Notes under the pieces: model-generated
Databases searched by the model: none
Told to the model about the DNA's origin: nothing
The model's input: only the letters and a program-made list of their open reading frames with translations
Translations under genes and position numbers: made by a program
DNA from: Xanthomonas campestris pv. phormiicola
Lineage (GTDB): Bacteria; Pseudomonadota; Gammaproteobacteria; Xanthomonadales; Xanthomonadaceae
Length of the DNA: 64,000 bases
NCBI GenBank assembly: GCA_025666215.1
Contig: CP102593.1
Span: 434,001 to 498,000, forward strand
Reading direction: 5' to 3'
Shown: positions 55,170-63,315 of the stretch, in pieces
Layout: each line of letters opens with the position of its first letter
How positions within the stretch are numbered: position 1 is the first letter of the stretch

Positions 55170-55772
55170 GTGATTCGACTAGTGCTGGCGGAAGACCAGG
55201 CGATGGTGCGCGGCGCGCTCGGCGCGCTGCTGGGCCTGGAAGCGGATATCGAAGTGGTCGCCAGCGCCGCCGACGGCGAGGCCGCGTGGCGCGCGCTGCA
55301 GGCGCACACGCCGGACCTGCTGGTCACCGACATCGAGATGCCCGGCCTCGGCGGCCTGGAACTGGCGCAGCGGGTGCAGCGCCAGCAACTGCCGATCCGC
55401 GTGGTCATCGTCACCACCTTCGCCCGTCCCGGCTTCCTGCGCCGCGCGCTGGATGCCGGTGTCGGCGGTTATCTGTTGAAGGACGCGCCGCCCGAGCGCC
55501 TGGTCGATGCGATCCGCCAGGTGCATCGCGGCGGCCGCGCGATCGATCCGGAACTGGCGCTGGAAGCCTGGTCCGAAGCCGATCCGCTCAACGACCGCGA
55601 GCGCCAGGTGCTGCGCCTGGCCGGCGAGGGCGCCTCGGCCGGCGACATCGCCGCGCAACTCGGACTTTCGCACGGCACGGTGCGCAACTATCTGTCCGAA
55701 GCGATCGGCAAGCTAGGCGTCGGCAACCGCATCGAGGCGGCGCGGCTGGCGCGGCAGAAGGGCTGGCTGTAG
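55170..55772 (+). CDS. LuxR/DesR-type response regulator
   Basis: A 200-residue NarL-type regulator. The receiver has VLAEDQAMVRGALGALL, the phospho-acceptor Asp in LLVTDIEMPGLGG, and the Lys in GYLLKDAPPERLV. The C-terminal LuxR helix-turn-helix is LNDRERQVLRLAGEGAS followed by DIAAQLGLSHGTVRNYLSEA. GTG 55170 is the usual start by family alignment. It probably controls the adjacent ABC transporter genes in response to membrane state. Confidence 0.93.
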   Translation: MIRLVLAEDQAMVRGALGALLGLEADIEVVASAADGEAAWRALQAHTPDLLVTDIEMPGLGGLELAQRVQRQQLPIRVVIVTTFARPGFLRRALDAGVGGYLLKDAPPERLVDAIRQVHRGGRAIDPELALEAWSEADPLNDRERQVLRLAGEGASAGDIAAQLGLSHGTVRNYLSEAIGKLGVGNRIEAARLARQKGWL

Positions 55773-55779
55773 CGGCGCC

Positions 55780-55819
55780 GAAAAACGCGAATGCCGGTGG
55801 ACGCGGGCCACCGGCATTC
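55780..55819 (-). terminator. Terminator of the TonB receptor gene
   Basis: On the minus strand GAATGCCGGTGG and CCACCGGCATTC (55789-55819) make a 12-bp perfect stem followed by a T-run (complement of AAAAA at 55781-55785). A second 12-bp stem, CCCGTCCGGCGC paired with GCGCCGGACGGG, lies at 55834-55860. The pair can stop both converging transcripts. Confidence 0.85.
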
Positions 55820-55868
55820 GGGTCGAAACCAGGCCCGTCCGGCGCAGCGCGCCGGACGGGACGACGGA

Positions 55869-58019
55869 TCAGAACGACCAGGTGAAGCTCAGCGCGCCGC
55901 TGCGCGGTTCGCCCCAGGCGCCGTAGCCGTAGATCTGCGCGTAGTACTTCTTGTCCAGCAGGTTGTTGAGGTTGGCCTGCACCGTGAATTCGTCGGACAG
56001 GCGGTAGCGCGCGAACGCGCTGACCAGCGCATAGGCGTCCTGCTCGAAGCGGCCGTAGGGCGCATCGACGTAGTAGATGCGGTTCTGCCAGTTGACGCCG
56101 CCGCCGAAGGTCAGCTCGGTGAGGCGGCGCGGGGTGTAGCTGGTGTAGAGCTTGAGCGTGGTCTGCGGCAGCTGCGCGTTGATGTCCGCACCGCCGGCAT
56201 CCTTGGCGACGTAGCGCGAGGCGCCGAAGGTGCCGTTCCAGCCCGGCGCCAGTTCGCCGTTCACCTCGAACTCGAAGCCGCGGCTGACCGTGCCCTGCGC
56301 CGCGACGTAGGCCGTCTCGGTGGTGCCCTGGACGAACTCGGTGGTCGCCTGCGCGACGTTGTCCTGTTCGATGCGGAACACCGACAGCGAGGCGTTGAGG
56401 CGGTTGTCGAACCAGGCGGCCTTGACCCCGGCCTCGTAGCTCTTGCCGATCACCGGATCCAGGTAGGCGCCGCTGCGGGTGCGCGACGTCTGCGGCTGGA
56501 AGATGTCGGTGTAGCTGGCGTAGGCCGACCACACCTCGTCGATCGTGTAGACCAGTCCGGCGTACGGCGTGGTTTCCTTCTGCCGGCTGCTGTAGGGCAC
56601 GCCGCTTTCGGCGCCGTCCACCTTCCAGTCGGTGTAGCGCGCGCCGACGATCAGCTTCAGCGGATCGGCCAGCGAGAAGCGCGCGGCCGCATAGCCGGCC
56701 TTCTGGGTGACGGTGCCGCGGCTGAACTCGGTCAGCGCCGACCAGGCCGGCTCCGGATAGTTGCCGGTCCAGTTCAGATAGCTGGCCATCGGCGCCGGGA
56801 AATCGAACGCGCCGTCGTTGACGTAGCGGCGGCGGTTGTAGCTGACCCCGGCCATCAGTTCGTGCTCGCGCCCGAACAGCTGCAACGGGCCTTCGGCATA
56901 GCCGTCCAGGCCATCGACCTTGCGCTCGGTGACGTAGTAGCCGGAGTAGGGCACCACGCCGGCGCCGGTGTTCTTGTCGAAGCCGTAGATCGTGTAATAC
57001 GGGTAGAACAGCTTGTCGGTGACGTTGGTCTGGTCGTGGGTGGCGTTGGCCTTGAGTTTCCAGCCGCTGGCGAAATCGTGCTGCAGCGTGGCGAAGGCGC
57101 GCTTGGTGGTGGTGTCCCAGAACGTCCAGTCGGCGGCCGGGTTGAACGAGCGCGCATAGTCGGTGCGGCTGCCGTCGGAATACCACAGCGGGAAGCCGCC
57201 CCAGGTGACGTCGTCGGACTGCTTCTTCTGGTAGTCGTAGCCCACGCTCAGCTGGGTGTCCGGGGTCAGGTCGGCGTCGATCACCGCATAGCCCAGGGTC
57301 TTGTTCTGGCGGTAGCGGTCCACGTACGAGTCGGTATCCAGGTAGCTGCCGATCACCCGCGCGCGCACCGTGCCGCTGGCGTTGAGCGGGGTGCTGACGT
57401 CCACCGTCGAGCGGGTCCTGCCCCAGCTGCCGGCGGTGACCTGCACGCTGCCGGTCAGCTCGGCGCTGTCGGCGTGCTTGCGGATCAGGTTGACCGAGGC
57501 CGACGGGTTGCCCGCGCCGGTCATCAGCCCGGTGGCGCCACGCACCACTTCCACGCGGTCGTACAGGGCCAGGTCCAGCGCCGAGTCGCCGTAGCTCCAG
57601 TTCTGCACCATCGTGGTCGGGATGCCGTCGAACTGGTAGTTGTCGATGTAGAAGCCGCGCGCGTAGAACTCGAAGCGCTCGCTGTCCGAGCGGGTGTTGG
57701 ACACGCCGGTGGTGTTCTCCAGCACGTCGATGATGTCGTCCAGGCCCTGATCCTCGATGCGCTGGTGGCTGATGATGCTCACCGACTGCGGGATCTCGCG
57801 CGGCGCCAGTTCGAAGCGGGTGCCGGCGGTGGTCTTGCGCACGCTGTAGCCTTCGGCGCGCTCACCCTTGACGCTGACCTTGTCCAGGGTGGTGACGTCG
57901 CTATCGGCGGCGCTGTCGGCGGCCGCTTCGGCGGCGAAGGCCGGCACGCTGGCGAGCAGGCAGGCCATGGCCAGGGCGCAGCGGCGCGGGAAACGGCGGG
58001 GAGGGAGGAAACGGGTCAT
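55869..58019 (-). CDS. TonB-dependent siderophore receptor
   Basis: A 716-residue outer-membrane receptor with signal peptide (residues 1-32, ending AFAAEA). The plug domain begins at TTLDKVSVKGERAEGY (TonB box region), with IPQSVSIISHQRIEDQGL and GNPSASVNLIRKHA, and the remaining 480 residues form the 22-strand barrel ending in SFTWSF with terminal Phe. The pattern is that of the FhuE/FpvA group importing ferric hydroxamate or mixed siderophores by TonB energy. No Fur box was obvious upstream. Confidence 0.92.
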   Translation of the reverse strand: MTRFLPPRRFPRRCALAMACLLASVPAFAAEAAADSAADSDVTTLDKVSVKGERAEGYSVRKTTAGTRFELAPREIPQSVSIISHQRIEDQGLDDIIDVLENTTGVSNTRSDSERFEFYARGFYIDNYQFDGIPTTMVQNWSYGDSALDLALYDRVEVVRGATGLMTGAGNPSASVNLIRKHADSAELTGSVQVTAGSWGRTRSTVDVSTPLNASGTVRARVIGSYLDTDSYVDRYRQNKTLGYAVIDADLTPDTQLSVGYDYQKKQSDDVTWGGFPLWYSDGSRTDYARSFNPAADWTFWDTTTKRAFATLQHDFASGWKLKANATHDQTNVTDKLFYPYYTIYGFDKNTGAGVVPYSGYYVTERKVDGLDGYAEGPLQLFGREHELMAGVSYNRRRYVNDGAFDFPAPMASYLNWTGNYPEPAWSALTEFSRGTVTQKAGYAAARFSLADPLKLIVGARYTDWKVDGAESGVPYSSRQKETTPYAGLVYTIDEVWSAYASYTDIFQPQTSRTRSGAYLDPVIGKSYEAGVKAAWFDNRLNASLSVFRIEQDNVAQATTEFVQGTTETAYVAAQGTVSRGFEFEVNGELAPGWNGTFGASRYVAKDAGGADINAQLPQTTLKLYTSYTPRRLTELTFGGGVNWQNRIYYVDAPYGRFEQDAYALVSAFARYRLSDEFTVQANLNNLLDKKYYAQIYGYGAWGEPRSGALSFTWSF

Positions 58020-58648
58020 TGCAGGGCTCCGTGGCAAGCAGGCATGGCCATCGACGGCGCTGCACGAAGCGCCGCAGGACGGTCGGGTTTGGCTGCTGGC
58101 TTGGAGCGGGACGCCCGGCGTGCGCAGGGCAGGCCTGTGCGCGGGACGTCGGCACCTGGCTGGCGCTGTCGATGCGACCGGCTGCCGCGGGAAGGGCGGC
58201 CTGCGCAGGGACGGGTGTTTCGGGAAACGGGCGGGGTGACCTGGCGATCAAGGCGCGCCCACGGTGGCAAGTGTAACGGTGTCGGATCGGCGCGGCCATG
58301 TCGGCGCGGCCATGGTGCGCGCAGGCCCTGGCGTTTTTTTGCGCGGGAGGATGGGGGCGCGCTGGGGCGATGCAGGCCGCCGCAAGTGGCCCGCCGGCGA
58401 GGGCTGCGGCGGACACGCCCGCCGCGCGCTGGCCATCGGTATGCCGGAAGCGCAGGCGCCTATGAAATTGTGCGTGCCCGCGTGGTCGCGCTGTCGCCAG
58501 TGACTATGCTGTCCGCAATCGGATCCAGCGACGCGCCAGGCCGGGAGTGCCCGGGATGGAGCGTCTGCGGACGGCGGTGCGATGCCGCCCACCGCCACCC
58601 TCTCGAATCCCGATGGAGGCGCCCGGATCGATGGACAGGAGGAGTTGC
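58020..58648. other. Intergenic region between the TonB receptor and thuA genes
   Basis: This 629-bp gap lies between genes pointing apart and should hold both promoters. A Fur box was sought and not found. A possible -10 for the receptor (TACACT on the minus strand, 58275-58270) lacks a good -35. No repeat unit or gene is recognisable. Long frames in it appear to be shadows. Confidence 0.45.
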
Positions 58649-59461
58649 ATGAAGTGGATGCGCGCAGTGTTGTGCGGATGGTCGTTGCTGCTGGCCTGGT
58701 CGCTGCCGGCCGGCGCCGCGCTGGCCGCCGACGGGCAGTTCAAGGTGCTGGTCGCGGCGATTCCCAACAAGTACCACCACGACTACATCCCGGTGGCCAA
58801 GCCGCGGTTCGAGGCGCTGGCGCGACAGCACTACTTCGAGCTGGTGTGGGCCTGGAATGCCGAGGCCTTCGATGGCGACCTGTCGCAGTACGCGGCCATC
58901 GTGCTGCTCAATACGCCGGCCACCGACCTCAATCCTGCGCAGCGCGCCAATTTCCAGAAGTACGTGCGCGGCGGTGGCGGCGTGGTCGCGGTGCACAAGG
59001 CGTTCGCGATCGCACGCGGGCAGTGGGACTGGTACGACCGCCTGATCGGCCGCGCGTTCCGCACCCATCCGTACCTGCAGACCGCGATGGTCGATGTGGT
59101 CGACCACAACTTCCCCGCTACCGCCGGCCTGCCGCAGCGCTGGCTGTGGTCGGACGAGTGGTACGAATACGATCCGCCGTACAGCGACGACCTGGTCACG
59201 CTGCTGACGGTGGACGAATCCAGCTACGACCCCACGCTGATCTGGCCCGGCCAGGTCGCCAAGGGCATGGGCAAGCCGCACCCGGTGGCCTGGTACCACC
59301 GCTTCGAAGGCGCACGCGTGTTCGTCACCGCCCTCGGCCACCAGGCCGAGGCCTACAACGATCCGCGCTACCTCGAACACCTGTACGGCGGCATTTACTG
59401 GGCCGCCACCGGCCATGGCATCGCCAACGATCCGGCCGCGGCCGCGCCGCCCTCGCGCTGA
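58649..59461 (+). CDS. Exported ThuA-like domain protein
   Basis: A 270-residue protein with signal peptide (residues 1-27, LLLAWSLPAGAALA). The ThuA/GATase1-like fold is seen from FKVLVAAIPNKYHHDY, through YAAIVLLNTPATDL, GGGGVVAVHKAFAI, then HPVAWYHRFEGARVFVTALGHQAEAYND. ThuA proteins are linked to disaccharide or ketosugar metabolism in other bacteria. ATG 58649 has an excellent AGGAGGAG site ahead. It is a lone gene ending before a REP/MITE cluster. Confidence 0.88.
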   Translation: MKWMRAVLCGWSLLLAWSLPAGAALAADGQFKVLVAAIPNKYHHDYIPVAKPRFEALARQHYFELVWAWNAEAFDGDLSQYAAIVLLNTPATDLNPAQRANFQKYVRGGGGVVAVHKAFAIARGQWDWYDRLIGRAFRTHPYLQTAMVDVVDHNFPATAGLPQRWLWSDEWYEYDPPYSDDLVTLLTVDESSYDPTLIWPGQVAKGMGKPHPVAWYHRFEGARVFVTALGHQAEAYNDPRYLEHLYGGIYWAATGHGIANDPAAAAPPSR

Positions 59462-59808
59462 ATCCGCTTTGCACGCCGCGCCCAACCAACACACACCGCA
59501 CGCTTTTGCAGGCGACTTCAGCCGCGACAGGAGCCAAACCGTCGCCGGCAACCTGTCGGGGCCGAAGCCCCTCCTACCGAAGCGCCTCGCCAGCGCGTCG
59601 CCCGCTTTTTGTGGGAGCGACTTCAGGGCACCTCTAACAACCCCAAAAACTCGGCTAAAACGCTCGCAAGTCATTGATGCGCATAGCGCGGAATTTTTGG
59701 AATCGAGGTTATTAGAGGTGCCCTTCAGTCGCGACGGGCGTTACCGACAACGCCCGCCGCGACCGATGGCCCAGTCCACCATGGCCCGCGAACAGCAGCG
59801 AGCAACCC
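59462..59808. repeat. REP cluster holding MITE-like copy B
   Basis: REP units lie near 59510-59536 (GGCGACTTCAGCCGCGACAG), 59545-59575 (degenerate), and 59609-59740 where one unit is interrupted by the MITE-like element. No gene is seen between the thuA and cytochrome genes. Confidence 0.75.
59621..59728. mobile_element. MITE-like element, copy B, inside a REP palindrome
   Basis: A 96-bp element (59627-59722) with inverted ends GGCACCTCTAACAACC and GGTTATTAGAGGTGCC, flanked by a perfect 6-bp direct repeat CTTCAG (59621-59626 and 59723-59728). The outer sequence (TGTGGGAGCGA..TCGCGACG) is a REP unit that would be whole with one CTTCAG removed together with the element. It is copy A reversed. 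Confidence 0.78.
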
Positions 59809-60390
59809 CTAGACCTGCTCCCGCCGCAGCGCCGGCTCCACCACCGGCGCCGCACCACCCCGCGCCATGCTCGAAAATACCCCATCGCGGCGCACCCAGG
59901 CATGGAACAGCGCCGCGCACAGATGCCCCAGCACCGTGGCGAACAGCAGGTAAGCCAGCCAGCCATGCGCGCTGCGCAGCCAGGCGTACAGCGCCGGGCT
60001 GTGCGGCGCGATCGGCGGCAGTTGCGCGCCCGGCCACAGCACGACCGGATAGCCGCCGGCCGACAGCATCGACCAGCCGAGCAGCGGCATCGCCAGCATC
60101 AGCGCGTACAGCAGCCAGTGCGAGGCCAGCGCCGCCGTCTTCTGCCACCACGGCAGGTCCGCCGGCAGCGGCGGCGGCCGCTGGCGCAGGCGGTTGCCCA
60201 GGCGCACGATCGCCAGCAACAGAATCGCGATGCCCAGCGGGCGGTGCAGGTCGAGCAGCCACGGCCGCTGCGACACCGAGGCGACCATGCCCACGCCGAC
60301 GAACAGCATGGTCAGGAGCATCGCCGCCATCAGCCAGTGCAGCACGCGGGCGGTCAGGTTGAAATGCCCGGAGGCGTTCGCGCGGCTCAT
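59809..60390 (-). CDS. Cytochrome b561
   Basis: A 193-residue membrane protein with four predicted helices and His haem ligands in RVLHWLMAAMLLTMLF, DLHRPLGIAILLLAI, ASHWLLYALMLAMPLLGW and SAHGWLAYLLFATVLGHLC. It can carry electrons from the quinol pool to a periplasmic partner. Its ATG overlaps the peroxidase stop as ATGA (60387-60390), which makes the peroxidase the likely partner. Confidence 0.92.
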   Translation of the reverse strand: MSRANASGHFNLTARVLHWLMAAMLLTMLFVGVGMVASVSQRPWLLDLHRPLGIAILLLAIVRLGNRLRQRPPPLPADLPWWQKTAALASHWLLYALMLAMPLLGWSMLSAGGYPVVLWPGAQLPPIAPHSPALYAWLRSAHGWLAYLLFATVLGHLCAALFHAWVRRDGVFSSMARGGAAPVVEPALRREQV

Positions 60391-61487
60391 TGCGCACCCC
60401 CATGCGCCTGGCCGGTCGCCTCGGGCGCTTGGCCGCGGCCGATCTCGCGCTCGCGGCGGTTGAACGACTGCGAATACACCGCCGAGCGCGCGGCCAGGAT
60501 CGGATCGTCCGAACCGGCGATGCCATGCGGCAGGATCAGCGGGTCGTAGTTGAGATCGCGGCACGGGCCGCTGGCCTGCGGCTCGGCGTGGTCGAGCACC
60601 AGCGTGCCGGCGACCACCTGTTGCCGGTCCTGCGGCCAGGGTTGCGACGGATCGTTCACCGGATCGCCGGGCGCGGCCACGGTCAGCACCAGGTCCCAGC
60701 GCAGCGGTCCTTGCGCCAGCCGCGCCTGCAGGTCCTCGCCGAGGAAGTCGGCATCGGCCTGCGCGCGCTGCGCCGCGGACAGTTCCTTGAACGCGGTCTG
60801 CGGCCGCATCGACCAGCGCACGAAACGGCTGCTGCCGTCGGCGGCGATGAAGCGGAAGCTGTTGACCCCGTTGTACTGCGTGTTGGCCCAACTGTCCGAC
60901 CACGGCGCGGTCTTGACCCACTCCTGGAACTTCTTCGCTTCCGGATAGCGCTGCGCGAACGCGGCCAGCTTCGCCGGGTCCGGCTTGCCGGTGGCCGGGT
61001 CCGGCTGCGCGGCCAGGGTCTGCGCCATGAAGCCCTCCGGCGTGGCCACCACGAAGAACGGGAAACTGTTCATCGCCGTGCGCCACTGCTGGCCGTCGTC
61101 GCTGCGCAGCAGCAGCGCCATGCTGCGCACCCGCGCGCTGGCATCGGCGCCGTGCGGATCGCCGCCGCCGATCGACATCCGCCCCAGCACCGGCACCGAT
61201 GCCTGGGTGAACACCCGCGCCGCGGACAGCGCGCGCGCCTGGCCGTTGCCTTCGAAGTGGCCGCTCACGCACATGCCCTTGCTGTGCGCGCGGCGGAAGC
61301 CCGGATGCGGCGGGCCGCCGGCTTCGATGGCATCGGTCATGCGCTGCGCGGTCAGCCGCTGCGGCCCGCCCAGCCAGCCCGCGCTCCAGGCGAAGGCGGC
61401 GGCGAGCACGGCGGCGATCGCGGCGATGCCGGCCAGCGGCAGCCAGGGCCGCGGGCGGGGCGGCGGGGTGGGATCGGGATGGGACAT
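60387..61487 (-). CDS. Periplasmic catalase-related peroxidase
   Basis: A 366-residue member of the catalase superfamily, small subunit-like (SrpA type), with an N-terminal membrane anchor (residues 16-40, WLPLAGIAAIAAVLAAAFAWS). Catalase-type features are the distal region RAHSKGMCVSGHFEGNG, haem-pocket MNSFPFFVVATPEGF, and the proximal Tyr in RSAVYSQSFNRRER. These proteins are peroxidases rather than catalases. AGGAG precedes ATG 61487. It is coupled to cytochrome b561 and divergent from an ECF sigma operon, likely its regulator. Confidence 0.88.
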   Translation of the reverse strand: MSHPDPTPPPRPRPWLPLAGIAAIAAVLAAAFAWSAGWLGGPQRLTAQRMTDAIEAGGPPHPGFRRAHSKGMCVSGHFEGNGQARALSAARVFTQASVPVLGRMSIGGGDPHGADASARVRSMALLLRSDDGQQWRTAMNSFPFFVVATPEGFMAQTLAAQPDPATGKPDPAKLAAFAQRYPEAKKFQEWVKTAPWSDSWANTQYNGVNSFRFIAADGSSRFVRWSMRPQTAFKELSAAQRAQADADFLGEDLQARLAQGPLRWDLVLTVAAPGDPVNDPSQPWPQDRQQVVAGTLVLDHAEPQASGPCRDLNYDPLILPHGIAGSDDPILAARSAVYSQSFNRREREIGRGQAPEATGQAHGGAQ

Positions 61488-61521
61488 GGGGCGACTCCTG
61501 TGGCGGCGGCGATTGGGAGTG

Positions 61522-61548
61522 GGACGTGCGGCGCCGCGTTCTATTCCC
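61522..61548 (-). promoter_or_regulatory. Predicted ECF promoter of the peroxidase operon
   Basis: On the minus strand GGGAATA (61548-61542), 15 bp, then CGTCC (61526-61522). The same motif and spacing occur on the plus strand ahead of the sigma gene. The predicted start near 61516 gives a leader of about 30 bases with AGGAG. Confidence 0.6.
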
Positions 61549-61664
61549 GGCGCAGGCGCTGGTTCGGGGTTTGCGTTGCGTTTTTCGCCGGCAGCGGTTC
61601 CTTGCGGCCCGGCAGGCGGCACAATCGCGTGCCAGCCGCCCGGACAGGCGGCTCGCCCAGGCCA

Positions 61665-61691
61665 GGGAATAATCCGCCTTGCCGTGCGTCC
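61665..61691 (+). promoter_or_regulatory. Predicted ECF promoter of the sigma/anti-sigma operon
   Basis: GGGAATA (61665-61671), 15 bp, then CGTCC (61687-61691), identical in both boxes and spacing to the site on the other strand. It lies 45 bp ahead of ATG 61736, consistent with autoregulation. It also argues against the TTG at 61679 as start. Confidence 0.6.
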
Positions 61692-61735
61692 TACCCGTGA
61701 TTGCCCCTTCCCGAGCGCTGCACGCGACCCTGCCC

Positions 61736-62251
61736 ATGGACGAACTCGACGACGACGCCCTGCGTGCGCTCATGCCCCGATTGCGGCGCTTTGCCCAGTC
61801 GCTGAGCGGCGATGCGGCCAGTGCCGACGACCTGGTGCAGGCGGCGCTGGAGCGCGCGCTGCGGCACTGGTCCACGCGCCGCGATGCCGATGCGCTGCAG
61901 CCGTGGCTGTTCGCGATCGTGTACCGGCAGTTCGTCGACGCGCGCCGGCGCGCGCAGCGCTGGCAGCGGGTGCTGGCCCTGTTCGCGCCGCAGCAGCCGA
62001 CCCAGGTGCCGTCCGCCGAGCAGGTGCACGACGGCCGCGCGATGCTGGCCGCGTTCGCGCAACTGCCGGCCGCACAACGCGCGCTGCTGTTGCTGGTCAG
62101 CGTCGAAGGCTTCAGCTATCGCGACGCCGCCGCCGCGCTGGACCTGCCGATCGGCACGGTGATGTCGCGGCTGTCGCGCGCCCGCGAGAAACTGCGCCAG
62201 ATAGGCGAAGGCCGCAGCGCCGGCGGCCCTGCCTTGCGAGTGCTCAAATGA
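61736..62251 (+). CDS. ECF sigma factor
   Basis: A 171-residue group 4 sigma factor. Region 2 runs through RRFAQSLSGDAASADDLVQAALERAL in part and WLFAIVYRQFVDARR; region 4 has LPAAQRALLLLVSVEGFSYRDAA and IGTVMSRLSRAREKLR in part. It should direct RNA polymerase to the GGGAATA-N15-CGTCC promoters found beside it. ATG 61736 is chosen since the longer frame crosses the predicted promoter. Its stop overlaps the anti-sigma start as ATGA. Confidence 0.92.
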   Translation: MDELDDDALRALMPRLRRFAQSLSGDAASADDLVQAALERALRHWSTRRDADALQPWLFAIVYRQFVDARRRAQRWQRVLALFAPQQPTQVPSAEQVHDGRAMLAAFAQLPAAQRALLLLVSVEGFSYRDAAAALDLPIGTVMSRLSRAREKLRQIGEGRSAGGPALRVLK

Positions 62252-62994
62252 CCGTGCTGCGCCCCGACGACCAAACCCTGCACGCCTATGTCGATGGCCG
62301 CCTGGATCCTGCGCAGCGCGCGCAGGTCGGCGCATGGCTGCAGGCCAATCCCGCGCAAGCCGCGCGCGTGGCCGGCTGGAAACAGGACGCCGACGCGCTG
62401 CGCGCGGCCTGGGCCGGCGCCGAGGCGATGCCGGCCAACCCCGCATTGACCGTGCCGGCCCTGCGCCGCCGCGTGCGCCAGCGGCGCCGCACGCTGGCCG
62501 CCATGGCCGCCAGCTGCGTGCTGATGCTGGGCCTGGGCACCGGGCTGGGCTGGCAGTTGCGCGACAGCCGCCTCGGCGGCGAGCGCCTGCCGATGGCCGA
62601 TGCGGTAGCGGCGTATCGCCTGTTCGCCGACGGCGAGCAGCCGCTGGAATTCGACCCGGCGCGGCGGGTCGCCTTGCAGGGCTGGTTGCGCCGCCATTTC
62701 GGCGCCGCCGGCGCGGTGCCGGACCTGCAGGCGCAGGGCTTCGCGCTGCGCGGCGGGCGCCTGCTGTCCACCCCCGAGGGCGCCGCGGCGATGCTGGTCT
62801 ACCAGGACGCCAATGGTGCGCGCATCGGCCTGTACCTGCGCCCGCGCAGCGCCCGCCTCGGCGACGGCGAGCGCCGCGACGGCCGCCTGCTGGCGCAATA
62901 CTGGTCCGAAGGCGACACCGCCTTCGCCCTTGTCGGCCCGGCCACGCAGACCCGCATGCGCCAGATCGCCCCGTTGCTGCGCGGGCAGGGCTGA
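62248..62994 (+). CDS. Membrane anti-sigma factor
   Basis: A 248-residue transmembrane regulator. The N-terminal anti-sigma domain starts LRPDDQTLHAYVDGRLDPAQR, the typical helix without the His-Cys-Cys zinc motif. One membrane helix follows (about residues 84-103, LAAMAASCVLMLGLGTGLGW), and a periplasmic domain of about 140 residues has YWSEGDTAFALVGP near its end. It likely holds the sigma factor at the membrane until an oxidative signal in the periplasm. Coupled to the sigma gene. Confidence 0.9.
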   Translation: MTVLRPDDQTLHAYVDGRLDPAQRAQVGAWLQANPAQAARVAGWKQDADALRAAWAGAEAMPANPALTVPALRRRVRQRRRTLAAMAASCVLMLGLGTGLGWQLRDSRLGGERLPMADAVAAYRLFADGEQPLEFDPARRVALQGWLRRHFGAAGAVPDLQAQGFALRGGRLLSTPEGAAAMLVYQDANGARIGLYLRPRSARLGDGERRDGRLLAQYWSEGDTAFALVGPATQTRMRQIAPLLRGQG

Positions 62995-63012
62995 GCCAGC
63001 AGAAGGCGAAGG

Positions 63013-63208
63013 CGTCGGGACTGAAGTCCCTCCCACAACGCACCCGGCAAGCAAATCGCAAGTTCCCTGCGGGAGCGACTTCAGTCGCGACGAGCGAAGC
63101 GATGGAGGTGGCGCGACCGGATCGCGCCGGGACTGAAGTCCCTCCCACAGTGCACCCGGCGGGCAGGTCGCAAGTCCCCTGCAGGAGCGGTTTCAACCGC
63201 GACGAACG
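63013..63208. repeat. Two REPINs between anti-sigma and aminopeptidase genes
   Basis: Each unit pairs an inverted GACTGAAGTCCCTCCCACA with GGGAGCGACTTCAGTCGCGAC (63013-63092) or with GGAGCGGTTTCAACCGCGAC (63125-63208), around spacers ending in TCGCAAGTTCCCTGC. The 321-bp gap between convergent genes holds no gene. Confidence 0.78.
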
Positions 63209-63315
63209 ACGCCGGGAACCCCGGCAGCTTCGAGCGTCTGTCGGCGCCGAAGCACGCCTGCAACGAGCGCTCCGGCAACCTCAGCCACGCCTGCGGGACG
63301 ACACCCCGCCAAACC

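Noticed and set aside
58020..58648. Fur box upstream of the siderophore receptor
   Set aside because: No 19-bp GATAATGATAATCATTATC-like palindrome was found by eye.
61679..61735. TTG start for the ECF sigma factor
   Set aside because: It would lie within the predicted promoter, and sigma region 2 begins right after ATG 61736.
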